A stretch of DNA of 64,000 nt. Origin: Bordetella ansorpii (GTDB lineage Bacteria > Pseudomonadota > Gammaproteobacteria > Burkholderiales > Burkholderiaceae_B). The translations under genes and the position numbers were made by a program. The DNA is taken from positions 62,001-126,000 of the forward strand of contig NZ_FKBS01000002.1 of the NCBI RefSeq assembly GCF_900078315.1. The letters are read 5' to 3'. The notes below the pieces were generated by a model. That model saw nothing but the letters and a program-made list of their open reading frames with translations. It was not told where the DNA came from and ran no database searches. Each line of letters begins with the position of its first letter. Position 1 is the first letter of the stretch. Shown in pieces: positions 8,811 through 17,069 of this stretch.

Positions 8811-9350
8811 CTAGATCAAGCCCATCTTGGCCATAGAATGGCCGCTACCTGCCGCCACGATCACGTGGTCGACCAATGTCACATTGACCAGAGCCACGGC
8901 GTCCTTCAAGCGCCGCGTAACCTCAACGTCCGCCCTGCTTGGCTGCGACGAACCCGAGGGATGGTTGTGGGCAATCAAGATGGAATGCGCGTTGTGCCGA
9001 ATAGCCGCCTTGACGACCTCGCGTGGATACACGCTCGTCTCAGACAGCGTGCCTCTGAACATTTCCTCGAAAGCGATCATTCTCAATTGCGCATCAAGGA
9101 ACATTACGCCGAACACCTCCACGTCCGACAGCGCCAGGCGCGTCACGATATAGTCGATGGCGGCGGACGGCTTGTCCACTGGCAAGCGACTACCCAGCGC
9201 CCCCTCCAATTGCTGTGCAGCCGCACGTAGCAGCTCTTCCGGGGTTGCGGCTCGATAGAGGCCGCCCGCCTCGCATACAACCGGGGCGCCCTGGACATCC
9301 TGCGGCACCTGCCTTTCTCCTGCCCAGGCGCGACTGAAACTTAGTTGCAT
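8811..9350 (-). CDS. RadC-family JAB/MPN domain protein
   Basis: 179-residue member of the RadC/YeeS group common on islands and plasmids. The metal-binding signature HNHPSG followed by a downstream acidic residue (SRADVEVTRRL) is intact in 'ILIAHNHPSGSSQPSRAD'. The long frame would start at a TTG; the ATG at 9350 with GGAGAG upstream is preferred. Despite the name, a role in DNA repair is unproven for the family. Confidence 0.9.
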   Translation of the reverse strand: MQLSFSRAWAGERQVPQDVQGAPVVCEAGGLYRAATPEELLRAAAQQLEGALGSRLPVDKPSAAIDYIVTRLALSDVEVFGVMFLDAQLRMIAFEEMFRGTLSETSVYPREVVKAAIRHNAHSILIAHNHPSGSSQPSRADVEVTRRLKDAVALVNVTLVDHVIVAAGSGHSMAKMGLI

Positions 9351-9558
9351 TGCTCTCTCCAATAGCAAGGGTTGCCTACCAACCCATTAATGATCGGTCG
9401 TCAACAATGGAGGGTGTCAGAATTGGGGACTCGCCATGCGCAGTCAGCTCTTACCAATGGACATTGGGCTATACCTAGAGCTCACACCTAAGAAGCCAGC
9501 TTTCCCGGGCACGCCATTTGCTAACTGGACTCGGTTCCACCTTCTCAAAGGAGCGGCA

Positions 9559-9743
9559 ATGTCTGACGATCTTAGTACCGCGGCCCGCAAGACCGCGCCC
9601 GCGTGAACGTCAATGAGGCTCACGAGCTCAAATATTGGTCGCGTGAATTCGGCGTCACCGAAGACAAGCTTCGGCAGGCCGTAAAGGAAGTTGGCGTTTC
9701 CGTCGACGCGCTTCGGAAGCACTTCTCGTCGCCCCCACGCTGA
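9559..9743 (+). pseudogene. DUF3606 protein gene broken by a 1-base deletion
   Basis: An AAAGGAG binding site at 9547-9553 precedes ATG 9559. The first frame reads MSDDLSTAARKTAPA and stops. From about 9577 the next frame reads GPQDRARVNVNEAHELKYW and continues with REFGVTEDKLRQAVKEVG and SVDALRKHF to the TGA at 9741. Joined, the two match the DUF3606 family in length and sequence. Loss of one base in 'AGTACC(C)GCGGCCC' explains the break. Confidence 0.8.
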
Positions 9744-9761
9744 GGCGACGCATCCCCACCC

Positions 9762-10031
9762 TTGGCTGGCAACCGCCATTTGTCGCAGACGCTGCCACAA
9801 CTGTTCGTTGCTAAGAGCGGGCCCAAGATCCGAATAGGCATAATCTTTGTCGATTACCTTCGCATCGGATTTAGCGCCACGACCGCTTCGGCGTGGTCAG
9901 CAAGGGCGCGGCCGGGACTCGGTGTCTCCGTGCCGCTCTCTTGGGAAGAACTGCCACAGCTGTCCAGCTGGGCGCAATGGACCATCACCAACGTAGTCGC
10001 TGACAAACGTCCGTTGTGCCTGAAAATTTGA
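9762..10031 (+). pseudogene. remnant of LigD polymerase domain
   Basis: The translated stretch reads FVAKSGPKIRIGIIFVDYLR, then SATTASAWSARARPGLGVSV and PLSWEELPQLSSWAQWTI. This matches the C-terminal part of the primase/polymerase domain of bacterial NHEJ ligase D (consensus KxRIFxDYLRN, A(Y/W)SxRARPG, PxxWEEL). The ligase and nuclease domains and a ku gene are absent, so it is a gene fragment. Confidence 0.75.
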
Positions 10032-10260
10032 CGAGCGTGGCTTGCTTGATCAACCGACTGGCATGGGTCAGGTGCGGTCTGTCACCAAGGACGGATCCCG
10101 GCCAGAAGCGGTCATCGGCGATTCTCTTTGGTGCCGTATACCTAGCGGTCTGGTCGCCAACCTCTCGAGTCTAGAAGGTGAATGAGGCCAGCACGAAATT
10201 GACGTCGCATTTCGGCACGCTCGACCTTCCCACTGATTCCTGTAGTTCACGGCGCGCATG
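10032..10260. other. unassigned gap
   Basis: 229 bases between the LigD remnant and the end of the reductase gene. A minus-strand frame ends in CDVNFVLASFTF, reminiscent of an outer-membrane beta-strand terminus, but too short to assign. Nothing else was recognised. Confidence 0.3.
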
Positions 10261-11487
10261 CTACCCCTTAAATTTCTCCAGGCGGTATGCGGAGTCTTCC
10301 AGTTGGGTCGCGCTGGGAGAATTGCCTGCCAGCATCCACCGCTTCGCCAACTTGAGGTCCCGCGCAGCGTTGACGGCAATCACAGAATGAAGCCGACCAT
10401 CGCGAAACTGGAAGAGGCTGAACTTGTCCCCTGTCATGTCACCCCGAACGACATAGGGCTCTTCGGCAGAGGGCAATCCGAGCACCTGCAAATTTAAATT
10501 GTATTGATCCGACCAAAACCATGGGATCTCGGCTACTGAAGCAGGTAGCCCCGCCAGGGATCGTCCCACCGCAATACCCTGGTTCTGAGCGTTCGCCCAG
10601 GACTCGAAACGAATACGCGCGCCACCTTGTGTACTTGGCCAGCCGCAGGGTTGGTTTGCCACATCACCCACCGCGTAGATATCGGGATCAGACGTGCACC
10701 CAGTTGCGTTGACCAGGATGCCATTGTCGACGTCCAGCCCGCATTCGACAGCAAGCTCAACGCCTGGCGCGAGGCCCACTCCGATCAGCACTAGGTCTAC
10801 CGTCTGCCGGCCCTGGCTAGTAATGGTGTCGAGGCTCCCCTCTGAATTCCGCTCGATGGCTAAGAGTGAGCTGTTTAGCCTGATGTCGACACCGTTATCG
10901 CGATGCCTTTGCATCAGGAAATCCGAGATCACGGGCGGAACAGATCGCGCACACAAGCGCGTGTTTCCTTCCAGCAATGTCACCTGCGTGCCGAGCTGAG
11001 TGGCCGTCGCGGCGACCTCCAGACCAATCCAGCCGCCACCAAGAACAAGCAATCTGCCCCCGCCAGCTCGTTTTAGCGCGATCCGTACATTCATCGCGTC
11101 GTCCCAACTCCGCAGTGTATGGACGCCGGGGAGCGCTATGCCAGGAAAATTCGGAACGCGGGCGCGGCCCCCTGTGGCAATAACAAGCTTGTCGTAGGAG
11201 ATATGGTCGCCACTGGACAAAGAAACTACCTTGCAGTGCCTGTCGATCCCAGTTGCCCGGATACCGAGCCGCAAGTCGATTCCAGCCAATTGCGCCTGCT
11301 CAACAGATAGCAGATACGCCGGTTCGCTTTCCGAACCGGCCAGTATGCTTTTGGACAATGGAGGACGCTCATAAGGTGCGAGCGCTTCTTCTCCGATCAG
11401 GGCAACCTCGGCATCAGGCATGTGCTCGCGCACGGTGCGTGCGACCCAGGCGCCGGACTGACCGGCGCCGATGACCACAGTTTTCAT
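10261..11487 (-). CDS. FAD/NAD ferredoxin reductase of Rieske oxygenase system
   Basis: 408-residue flavoprotein that would pass electrons from NAD(P)H to the Rieske ferredoxin encoded upstream. It has an N-terminal FAD fold (VVIGAGQSGAWVA), a second Rossmann NAD site (LLVLGGGWIGLEVA, about residues 145-158), the 'YAVGDVAN' FAD motif near 275 and the C-terminal dimerisation domain of the BphA4/ThcD type. It starts 9 bases after the ferredoxin stop, third gene of the alpha-ferredoxin-reductase operon. Confidence 0.92.
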   Translation of the reverse strand: MKTVVIGAGQSGAWVARTVREHMPDAEVALIGEEALAPYERPPLSKSILAGSESEPAYLLSVEQAQLAGIDLRLGIRATGIDRHCKVVSLSSGDHISYDKLVIATGGRARVPNFPGIALPGVHTLRSWDDAMNVRIALKRAGGGRLLVLGGGWIGLEVAATATQLGTQVTLLEGNTRLCARSVPPVISDFLMQRHRDNGVDIRLNSSLLAIERNSEGSLDTITSQGRQTVDLVLIGVGLAPGVELAVECGLDVDNGILVNATGCTSDPDIYAVGDVANQPCGWPSTQGGARIRFESWANAQNQGIAVGRSLAGLPASVAEIPWFWSDQYNLNLQVLGLPSAEEPYVVRGDMTGDKFSLFQFRDGRLHSVIAVNAARDLKLAKRWMLAGNSPSATQLEDSAYRLEKFKG

Positions 11488-11496
11488 TTCGATTTC

Positions 11497-11814
11497 CTAG
11501 CGGGCCGCGGGACGCAAATAGATGACCCCGCCCTCCACCTTGATCTCATGGCAACGCAAATCCTGCGTGCAGGGAGCTCCCTTCGCCTCTCCCGTACGAA
11601 TATCAAAAGTGCCTTCGTGAAGGGGGCATTCGATCAGACCGCCCTCCTGAATAAGGCCATCCGACAAGGCCGCGTCGCCATGGGTACATTGGTTATCCGT
11701 GGCGAAGACTTTGCCGTCCAGGTTGTAGAGGCAAATTTTCTGCCCATCGACCTCTATGGGTAAAGTCTCCTCGCCTTCGATATCTGCGTACGGCGCCACG
11801 TTGATCCAGCTCAT
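11497..11814 (-). CDS. Rieske-type ferredoxin
   Basis: 105-residue soluble [2Fe-2S] protein. The Rieske ligands are intact: C43-x-H45 in CTHGD and C63-x2-H66 in CPLHEG. It shares ATGA with the oxygenase alpha gene, a 4-base overlap. It shuttles electrons from the reductase to the terminal oxygenase. Confidence 0.95.
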   Translation of the reverse strand: MSWINVAPYADIEGEETLPIEVDGQKICLYNLDGKVFATDNQCTHGDAALSDGLIQEGGLIECPLHEGTFDIRTGEAKGAPCTQDLRCHEIKVEGGVIYLRPAAR

Positions 11815-12971
11815 GATTGCGACCCCTTCAGTGGTTCGTCCGTCATCAAGTCGATGTAATGGTTTTCCATGTGGTGCAGCGCCTCTTCCAGCGGCGCCAT
11901 CGGGCCAGGCTGGAAAAATCTTGACCCCGAAGCGTTTTGCAGCGATTCAACCATCACCGCGTCCTCTGCGATGATTTGTTTGACAAAGGCTCGATACTTA
12001 GTCAGTTCTTCCTCGTAGTTGGGAATGGAGAAGGCCGCTTCGGGGAAAAGCAGATAGCAGACGACGCGTGTTTCGTTGGGCGAGATCGGCCAGACGTGCC
12101 ACATGCGCAGGCTGTCCGAGCGCATGGATAGATTCAAATTGGGATAGATCCCTGCCTTGCAGGCGATGCCCGACGACTTGTCGGTTGCCCACGGCAGCGT
12201 GGGGAACACCTGCTGGCCGCTCGTGGAGTGCGGCCGAGCTTCGTACTGCGTGTGCCAGCCGCCATTGGCCTCGAGCTGAAATTTTAGCTTCTCGCCTTTA
12301 ACGAAGCCGCCAAAAGTACTTTTATGAATCACACCAACGTGATAGATGTCGATGAGGTTCTCGACAAGAAATTTCCAATTGCATTTGACATCGATCTCGA
12401 CCTTATCCGCGAGCTTGCACTCGCCAGACTGAAACCACCACAGTCCTTTCTCGTACGGCGCGATGTATTCCTCGAATGACATGGGACTTTCGGCGAAATT
12501 GGTGAAGATCCAGCCGCGCCAGATCTTGACCGGCAACGGCTTGAGCCGGGCGCCGCTCATGTCGACTTCGGATTCCTTCATGCCCGGTGCGGCAATTAGC
12601 TTGCCACCGACGTCGAATAGCCAGGCGTGATAGGGACAGCTGAAGTCCTTGGCGTGGCCGCACCCACTGGCAACAGCCACCCCTCGATGCAGGCACATGT
12701 TCATGCACACCTGGATTTCGTTCTCGGCCGGTCGCGAAATCAGGATGGGCTCGTTCATGACGCTGAAAGTCATGTAGTCGCCGACATTCGGAATTTCTTC
12801 GACGCGGCCGACGGAAAGCCAGTGTGTCATGAAGATGCGCTCTTTCTCCAGCGCATAGATTTCTTCGGAACTGTAGACGCCGCCGGGCAAATGGCGCGCA
12901 CGCAGAAGGCTCTCGCGGGTTTTCTCGAAGCGGGGCGATAGCTCTCTCAGCTGGATGGTAGCGGTTTGCAT
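11811..12971 (-). CDS. Rieske non-heme iron oxygenase, alpha subunit
   Basis: 386-residue terminal oxygenase. Rieske ligands C93-x-H95 and C112-x2-H115 and the mononuclear iron motif D208-x2-H211-x4-H216 (DIYHVGVIH) are all present. No beta subunit gene is nearby, so a homotrimeric enzyme with separate ferredoxin and reductase is likely. Homology looks closest to the general aromatic-ring-hydroxylating/GbcA-like group. The substrate is unknown. The operon starts here and is divergent from the citrate-synthase-like gene across a 131-bp control region. Confidence 0.92.
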   Translation of the reverse strand: MQTATIQLRELSPRFEKTRESLLRARHLPGGVYSSEEIYALEKERIFMTHWLSVGRVEEIPNVGDYMTFSVMNEPILISRPAENEIQVCMNMCLHRGVAVASGCGHAKDFSCPYHAWLFDVGGKLIAAPGMKESEVDMSGARLKPLPVKIWRGWIFTNFAESPMSFEEYIAPYEKGLWWFQSGECKLADKVEIDVKCNWKFLVENLIDIYHVGVIHKSTFGGFVKGEKLKFQLEANGGWHTQYEARPHSTSGQQVFPTLPWATDKSSGIACKAGIYPNLNLSMRSDSLRMWHVWPISPNETRVVCYLLFPEAAFSIPNYEEELTKYRAFVKQIIAEDAVMVESLQNASGSRFFQPGPMAPLEEALHHMENHYIDLMTDEPLKGSQS

Positions 12972-13022
12972 CTGGTGTCTCCGTGGGCAGTTAATACTGT
13001 GGAGAGAAGTTTATGATTGACA

Positions 13023-13042
13023 TCGATCAATGTATAGATCGA
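13023..13042. promoter_or_regulatory. palindromic operator between divergent genes
   Basis: TCGATC-N8-GATCGA lies between the oxygenase start (12971) and the citrate-synthase-like start (13103). A further half-like ATCGATA and an AT-rich TATAAAAT follow rightwards. The position fits a shared operator; the LysR protein at 14405 is a possible ligand. Confidence 0.5.
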
Positions 13043-13102
13043 CTATCAAATCGATATAAAATTACGCGACAATGACCCCAATATTTGAAGAGGAAACTGC
13101 CC

Positions 13103-14413
13103 ATGGGTAAGCCGCACCAGTCTTCAGACGATGCCGTCGCGCTCACTCCCGGAGAATCCGGCCGCCGCGTCAACGACGTGGACTATGTGCGCCGTGACGA
13201 AGCCCTAGCCATGTTGGGAATCAAGAAGGAATCGCTTTACACATATGTCAGCCGTGGCCTGATCAAGACGCTGACCGAGCCCGGACGGCGCACCAGCCTG
13301 TATCGCAAATCCGATCTAGAGAAGCTCAGTACCCGCGTCGGCGCCAAGGGCGGCGGCGCGCCAGTGGCTCAGTCGCTGCGTTATGGCGAACCGGTAGTGC
13401 AGACTTCTATTTGCGAAATCAGCACGGCAGGGCCGAGGTACCGCGGGCAGCCAGCCACCACCTTGGCCCGGGAAGGCCGTTCGCTGGAATACGTGGCGGA
13501 CCTTTTGTGGGGCGGTCTGCCGCCGGCGCGCGATCGTCCGTGGCCAGTCATGGAAGATGAATCGGCCGAGATGCGGGGCAAACTGGTTTCGATGCCGCAG
13601 CAGGCCGACGCCTTTTCGCCAATCCGTGTCCTGGCGATGGCAGCGCTGCAACTCAGCGCGCTGGAGGCCGCTGGCGACGCTCGCGGCCACGGCGATGCAC
13701 GCGTGAGCGGATTGCGGCTGATCAACGCCTTTTCCGGAATATCCGGATACTTTGGGCCGGACCACGCTTACGCTACCGTGATTGCCGACGAATTCGTGGC
13801 GTGGCGCGTGCTGCGTGGCTTCGGCCTGGCCGGGCGGCCTGACGCGGACCAATTGCTTGCGGCGATCAACGCTGCCCTGGTGCTCAGTGTGGACAACGAA
13901 CTGTCGGCTCCCACCTTTTGCGCACGTATCAGTTCTTCCACCGGCGTCGACATGTACGCCTGCGTGGCCTCAGCACTGATGGCCCAGGCCGGCCCCATGC
14001 AGGCTGGCGGCATGATGGATCTGGAGCAGTATTTGGCCGAGGTGTTGTGCGCCGACCGTCCGATGGCGTACACGGGAGTGCCGTGCTTCGGCCATCCCTT
14101 ATACGATCGTGACCCTCGAGCCGAGCTGCTGCTGGAGATGGTGCGCGACCTGTCGGGCGCGGCGGCGACGCGGGAGCGGCTACTCGAATTCGTCGACGCG
14201 GTGCATCGCAGAACCGGCGCCTACCCCAATTTGTTCGCCGCATTGGTGATTTTGGCGCACGTACTAGGCCTGCCTGCGGGCGCGGCGGTGTATCTGCACT
14301 GCCTCGGCCGAACCGCCGGCTGGGTGGCCCATGCAGCTGAGCAACGGCTGTCCGGCGTCATGCTTCGCCCGCGCGCGCGATACGTGGGCGCGCGTCCGGC
14401 TGGCTCATTCTAG
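13103..14413 (+). CDS. citrate-synthase-family protein with N-terminal helix-turn-helix
   Basis: 436 residues from the ATG at 13103; the longer frame needs a TTG, and GAGGA lies upstream of the ATG. The first about 80 residues carry a MerR/excisionase-like DNA-binding motif (RRDEALAMLGIKKESLYTYVSRGLI). The rest is a citrate/2-methylcitrate synthase fold with 'FGHPLYDRDPRA' and 'YPNLFAALVILAHVLGLP' near the C-terminus. Such HTH-citrate synthases occur in Burkholderiales aromatic clusters and their reaction is not established. It overlaps the LysR gene end to end by 9 bases. Confidence 0.8.
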   Translation: MGKPHQSSDDAVALTPGESGRRVNDVDYVRRDEALAMLGIKKESLYTYVSRGLIKTLTEPGRRTSLYRKSDLEKLSTRVGAKGGGAPVAQSLRYGEPVVQTSICEISTAGPRYRGQPATTLAREGRSLEYVADLLWGGLPPARDRPWPVMEDESAEMRGKLVSMPQQADAFSPIRVLAMAALQLSALEAAGDARGHGDARVSGLRLINAFSGISGYFGPDHAYATVIADEFVAWRVLRGFGLAGRPDADQLLAAINAALVLSVDNELSAPTFCARISSSTGVDMYACVASALMAQAGPMQAGGMMDLEQYLAEVLCADRPMAYTGVPCFGHPLYDRDPRAELLLEMVRDLSGAAATRERLLEFVDAVHRRTGAYPNLFAALVILAHVLGLPAGAAVYLHCLGRTAGWVAHAAEQRLSGVMLRPRARYVGARPAGSF

Positions 14414-15295
14414 GATTTGCCCGGAAATTAGCTGGCGCAGCCATTTGTGTGCCGCGTCGGTATGCGCGCGACGATGCCAAAACTGTCGCACGCGCGCCTT
14501 AGGCATTCTAAAGGGCAGCGGATAGGCCTCCAGCCCTTCCATGCCTTTAACTGCGTTGCCCGGCACCGTGGCGATCAAGTCCGATTGCAGGACGATAGCA
14601 GCGCAGCGGTGGTAGTGCGTGACGGTGAGCTTCACGTCGCGTCGCTGCCGGCGGCCAGACAGCGCTTCTTCCACCAGGGCATCAGTGCTGCCCGCGGTGG
14701 ACACCACATGCTGCTGGGAGAGGTAGAGCGCCAACGTGAGCCTGCCCCCCAGGCCTGGGTGGCCCTTGCGCGCGATGCAGCAATACCGGTCGTCGAACAG
14801 ATGCTGCTGGTAGAAGCCGGTATGTAAGAAGCTGATGTTGCCGATTGCCAGGTCGGCTTGGCCGCTTCGCAAGGCCGGGGCATAGTCGGCCTGGGGGATG
14901 CGCGAGGCTTCAATGCTCACTCCCGGCGCGACGGCCGCCAGGGCACGCATAAGCCGTGGCAGCACCACCATCTCGCCGACGTCGGACATGAGCAGGTGGA
15001 ACGTGCGGCTGCTAGAGGCTGGACGAAAATCGCCGACATGCTCGAAGCAGGTCTCAATGCCGGTCAGAGCGGTCTCAAGCGGCGCAAATAAGCTATTGGC
15101 GAGGGCGGTGGGCTCCATCGCGCGGCCCGAGCGCGTAAATAGGGGGTCATTGCACTGTTCGCGCAAACGGCGCAGTGCATTGCTCATAGCCGGCTGAGTC
15201 AGGCCGATGGCGGTGGCAGCGAGCGAAACGCTGCGCAGTCGATACACCATCACAAACACCCGCAATAGGTTCAAGTCGAAATTCTTGATATTCAT
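14405..15295 (-). CDS. LysR-family regulator
   Basis: 296 residues from ATG 15295 (MNIKNFDLNLLRVF), the usual LysR start; further ATGs lie at 15322 and 15334. The winged helix-turn-helix is 'SLAATAIGLTQPAMSNALRRLREQ'. The C-terminal co-inducer domain has the PcaR/NodD-like pattern. It is divergent from the flavin monooxygenase gene with 97 bp between, the standard arrangement for control of a catabolic gene. Confidence 0.9.
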   Translation of the reverse strand: MNIKNFDLNLLRVFVMVYRLRSVSLAATAIGLTQPAMSNALRRLREQCNDPLFTRSGRAMEPTALANSLFAPLETALTGIETCFEHVGDFRPASSSRTFHLLMSDVGEMVVLPRLMRALAAVAPGVSIEASRIPQADYAPALRSGQADLAIGNISFLHTGFYQQHLFDDRYCCIARKGHPGLGGRLTLALYLSQQHVVSTAGSTDALVEEALSGRRQRRDVKLTVTHYHRCAAIVLQSDLIATVPGNAVKGMEGLEAYPLPFRMPKARVRQFWHRRAHTDAAHKWLRQLISGQILE

Positions 15296-15392
15296 GGCAT
15301 GAATTGAGGAACGTTCGATCATTGATTTGACCATAGCCAGGCCGCACCGCGAACATCCAGGCTATGCGTACTTTGATCGAAAGGTAGGAGTC
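15296..15392. promoter_or_regulatory. LysR / monooxygenase divergent control region
   Basis: 97-bp intergenic region. ATAGCC at 15333 and GGCTAT at 15360 are inverted around a 21-base centre, and GATCATTGATTTGACC lies beside them. A LysR operator is expected here; the exact site is a guess. Confidence 0.35.
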
Positions 15393-17021
15393 ATGTCGGA
15401 AGCAATAGAGGAAGTACCGGTCTTGATCGTGGGCGGCGGACCCGTCGGCTTGGCCATGAGCATCGACCTAGCGCGGCGCGGTGTGCACTCAGTGTTGCTG
15501 GAGCAGGGTGACGGCACGATCGAGCATCCCCGCACCGGGCTAGTGGCGATACGCACAATGGAGGCATTTCGCATGTGGGATATCGCCCGTCAGGTGCGGG
15601 ACTGCGGTTTTCCGGAGGACTACAACCTGTCGATGGTGTTCTGCACTTCGCTGAATGGCCTGCTGCTGGACCGCGAACCATATCCTTCCATGCGCGACAG
15701 CCCCACGCCGCCCGAGACACCCGAGAAGAAGCAGCGCTGCCCCCAGTTATGGCTACAGCCCATACTCACCGAAGCCGCGTTAGCCAGTCCGGAGGCCCGC
15801 ATCCTGTTCGAGCACCGTTTCCTGCGCCTGGAGCAACACGGCGAAGCGGTATCAGTCGTCGCAGTCGACACGCGTACTGGCGCGACGAAATCATTCCGCG
15901 CACGTTATGTGCTCGGGTGCGATGGCGCCACCAGTCAGGTTCGCGAGCAACTAGGTATAGCTTTGCAGGGCCGGTTGCTGAGCTATTCGGTCAATATCCT
16001 CATCCGGGCTGTAGCACTGGCCGACCGGCACGTAATGGGACAAGCCGAGCGCTACATGTTCGTCGGTCCCGACGGCATGTGGGGAAACCTCACAGTCGTG
16101 GACGGCGCTGACATTTGGCGCCTAACAGTGCTGGGTTCGGAGGAAAAGATGGACCTGGCGTCGTTTGACGCCGAGTCCTGGGTGCGGCGGGCGCTAGGTG
16201 GCCCGGGCGCGCCCGAGATAGAGTTTGAGGTCCTCTCGGTCACGCCGTGGCGGCGCAGCGAGATGCTGGCCGACAGTTATGGCCACGGGCGCGTATTCCT
16301 TGTGGGCGATTCGGCACACACTATGTCGCCGACCGGGGGAATGGGGATGAACACCGGCATACAAGAGGTGCTGGACTTGGGCTGGAAGCTGCAAGGGATG
16401 CTGCAAGGCTGGGGTGGTCAAAATCTGCTGCGAAGCTATGAACTCGAGCGCCGCCCGATCGCGCAGCGCAACATCAGCTTTTCCACGCAGAACTTTCGCG
16501 CCTGGCAAGACACGCCCGATCCCAGCGCCGTATGCGACGACACGCCTGCGGGCGCACGCACCCGCGCGGCACTGGGCCGGAGGCTGCGCGATTCAACGCG
16601 AGTCGAGTGGGAGTCGATGGGGCTGCAGATCGGCCACCGGTACGAGCAGTCACCAATATGCGTTCCAGATGGCACAGCGCCCGTGCCTGACGACTTCCGG
16701 ATCTTCGTACCTAATGCACGTCCCGGAGCCCGAGCTCCTCATGCATGGCTGAAGGATGGGCGGTCGACCCTAGATCTGTACGGCGAGTCGTTCGTGCTGC
16801 TCGATTTCGGCGGGGATAAATCTCCAGATGTGCATACTCTGCTAGCCGCGGCGCAGCGCGCGCGCGTGCCGCTGCGACGAGTGATCCTGGATGAACCGGA
16901 GGTAGAGCGCCTGTACGCAGCCAAGCTCGTACTGGTGCGGCCCGACGGGCACGTCGCGTGGCGGGGGGGGGCAGTCGGCGACGCCCGGCTCATCATTGAT
17001 GTAGTGCGGGGCGCCACCTGA
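15393..17021 (+). CDS. FAD-dependent aromatic monooxygenase (MhpA/PheA type)
   Basis: 542-residue single-component flavin hydroxylase from ATG 15393 with a GTAGGAG site upstream; an ATG at 15327 exists but lacks one. FAD motifs are GGGPVGLA near the N-terminus, CDGATS in the middle and GDSAHTMSPTGGMGMNTG near residue 295. A C-terminal thioredoxin-like domain (about 440-542) is typical for the MhpA/phenol hydroxylase clade. It would hydroxylate a phenolic acid with NAD(P)H and O2. Substrate unknown; likely activated by the divergent LysR. Confidence 0.88.
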   Translation: MSEAIEEVPVLIVGGGPVGLAMSIDLARRGVHSVLLEQGDGTIEHPRTGLVAIRTMEAFRMWDIARQVRDCGFPEDYNLSMVFCTSLNGLLLDREPYPSMRDSPTPPETPEKKQRCPQLWLQPILTEAALASPEARILFEHRFLRLEQHGEAVSVVAVDTRTGATKSFRARYVLGCDGATSQVREQLGIALQGRLLSYSVNILIRAVALADRHVMGQAERYMFVGPDGMWGNLTVVDGADIWRLTVLGSEEKMDLASFDAESWVRRALGGPGAPEIEFEVLSVTPWRRSEMLADSYGHGRVFLVGDSAHTMSPTGGMGMNTGIQEVLDLGWKLQGMLQGWGGQNLLRSYELERRPIAQRNISFSTQNFRAWQDTPDPSAVCDDTPAGARTRAALGRRLRDSTRVEWESMGLQIGHRYEQSPICVPDGTAPVPDDFRIFVPNARPGARAPHAWLKDGRSTLDLYGESFVLLDFGGDKSPDVHTLLAAAQRARVPLRRVILDEPEVERLYAAKLVLVRPDGHVAWRGGAVGDARLIIDVVRGAT

Positions 17022-17069
17022 GGGTCGGTGATTCCGCAAAAACACGACAAAATAGCGAAGGAGACAAAA

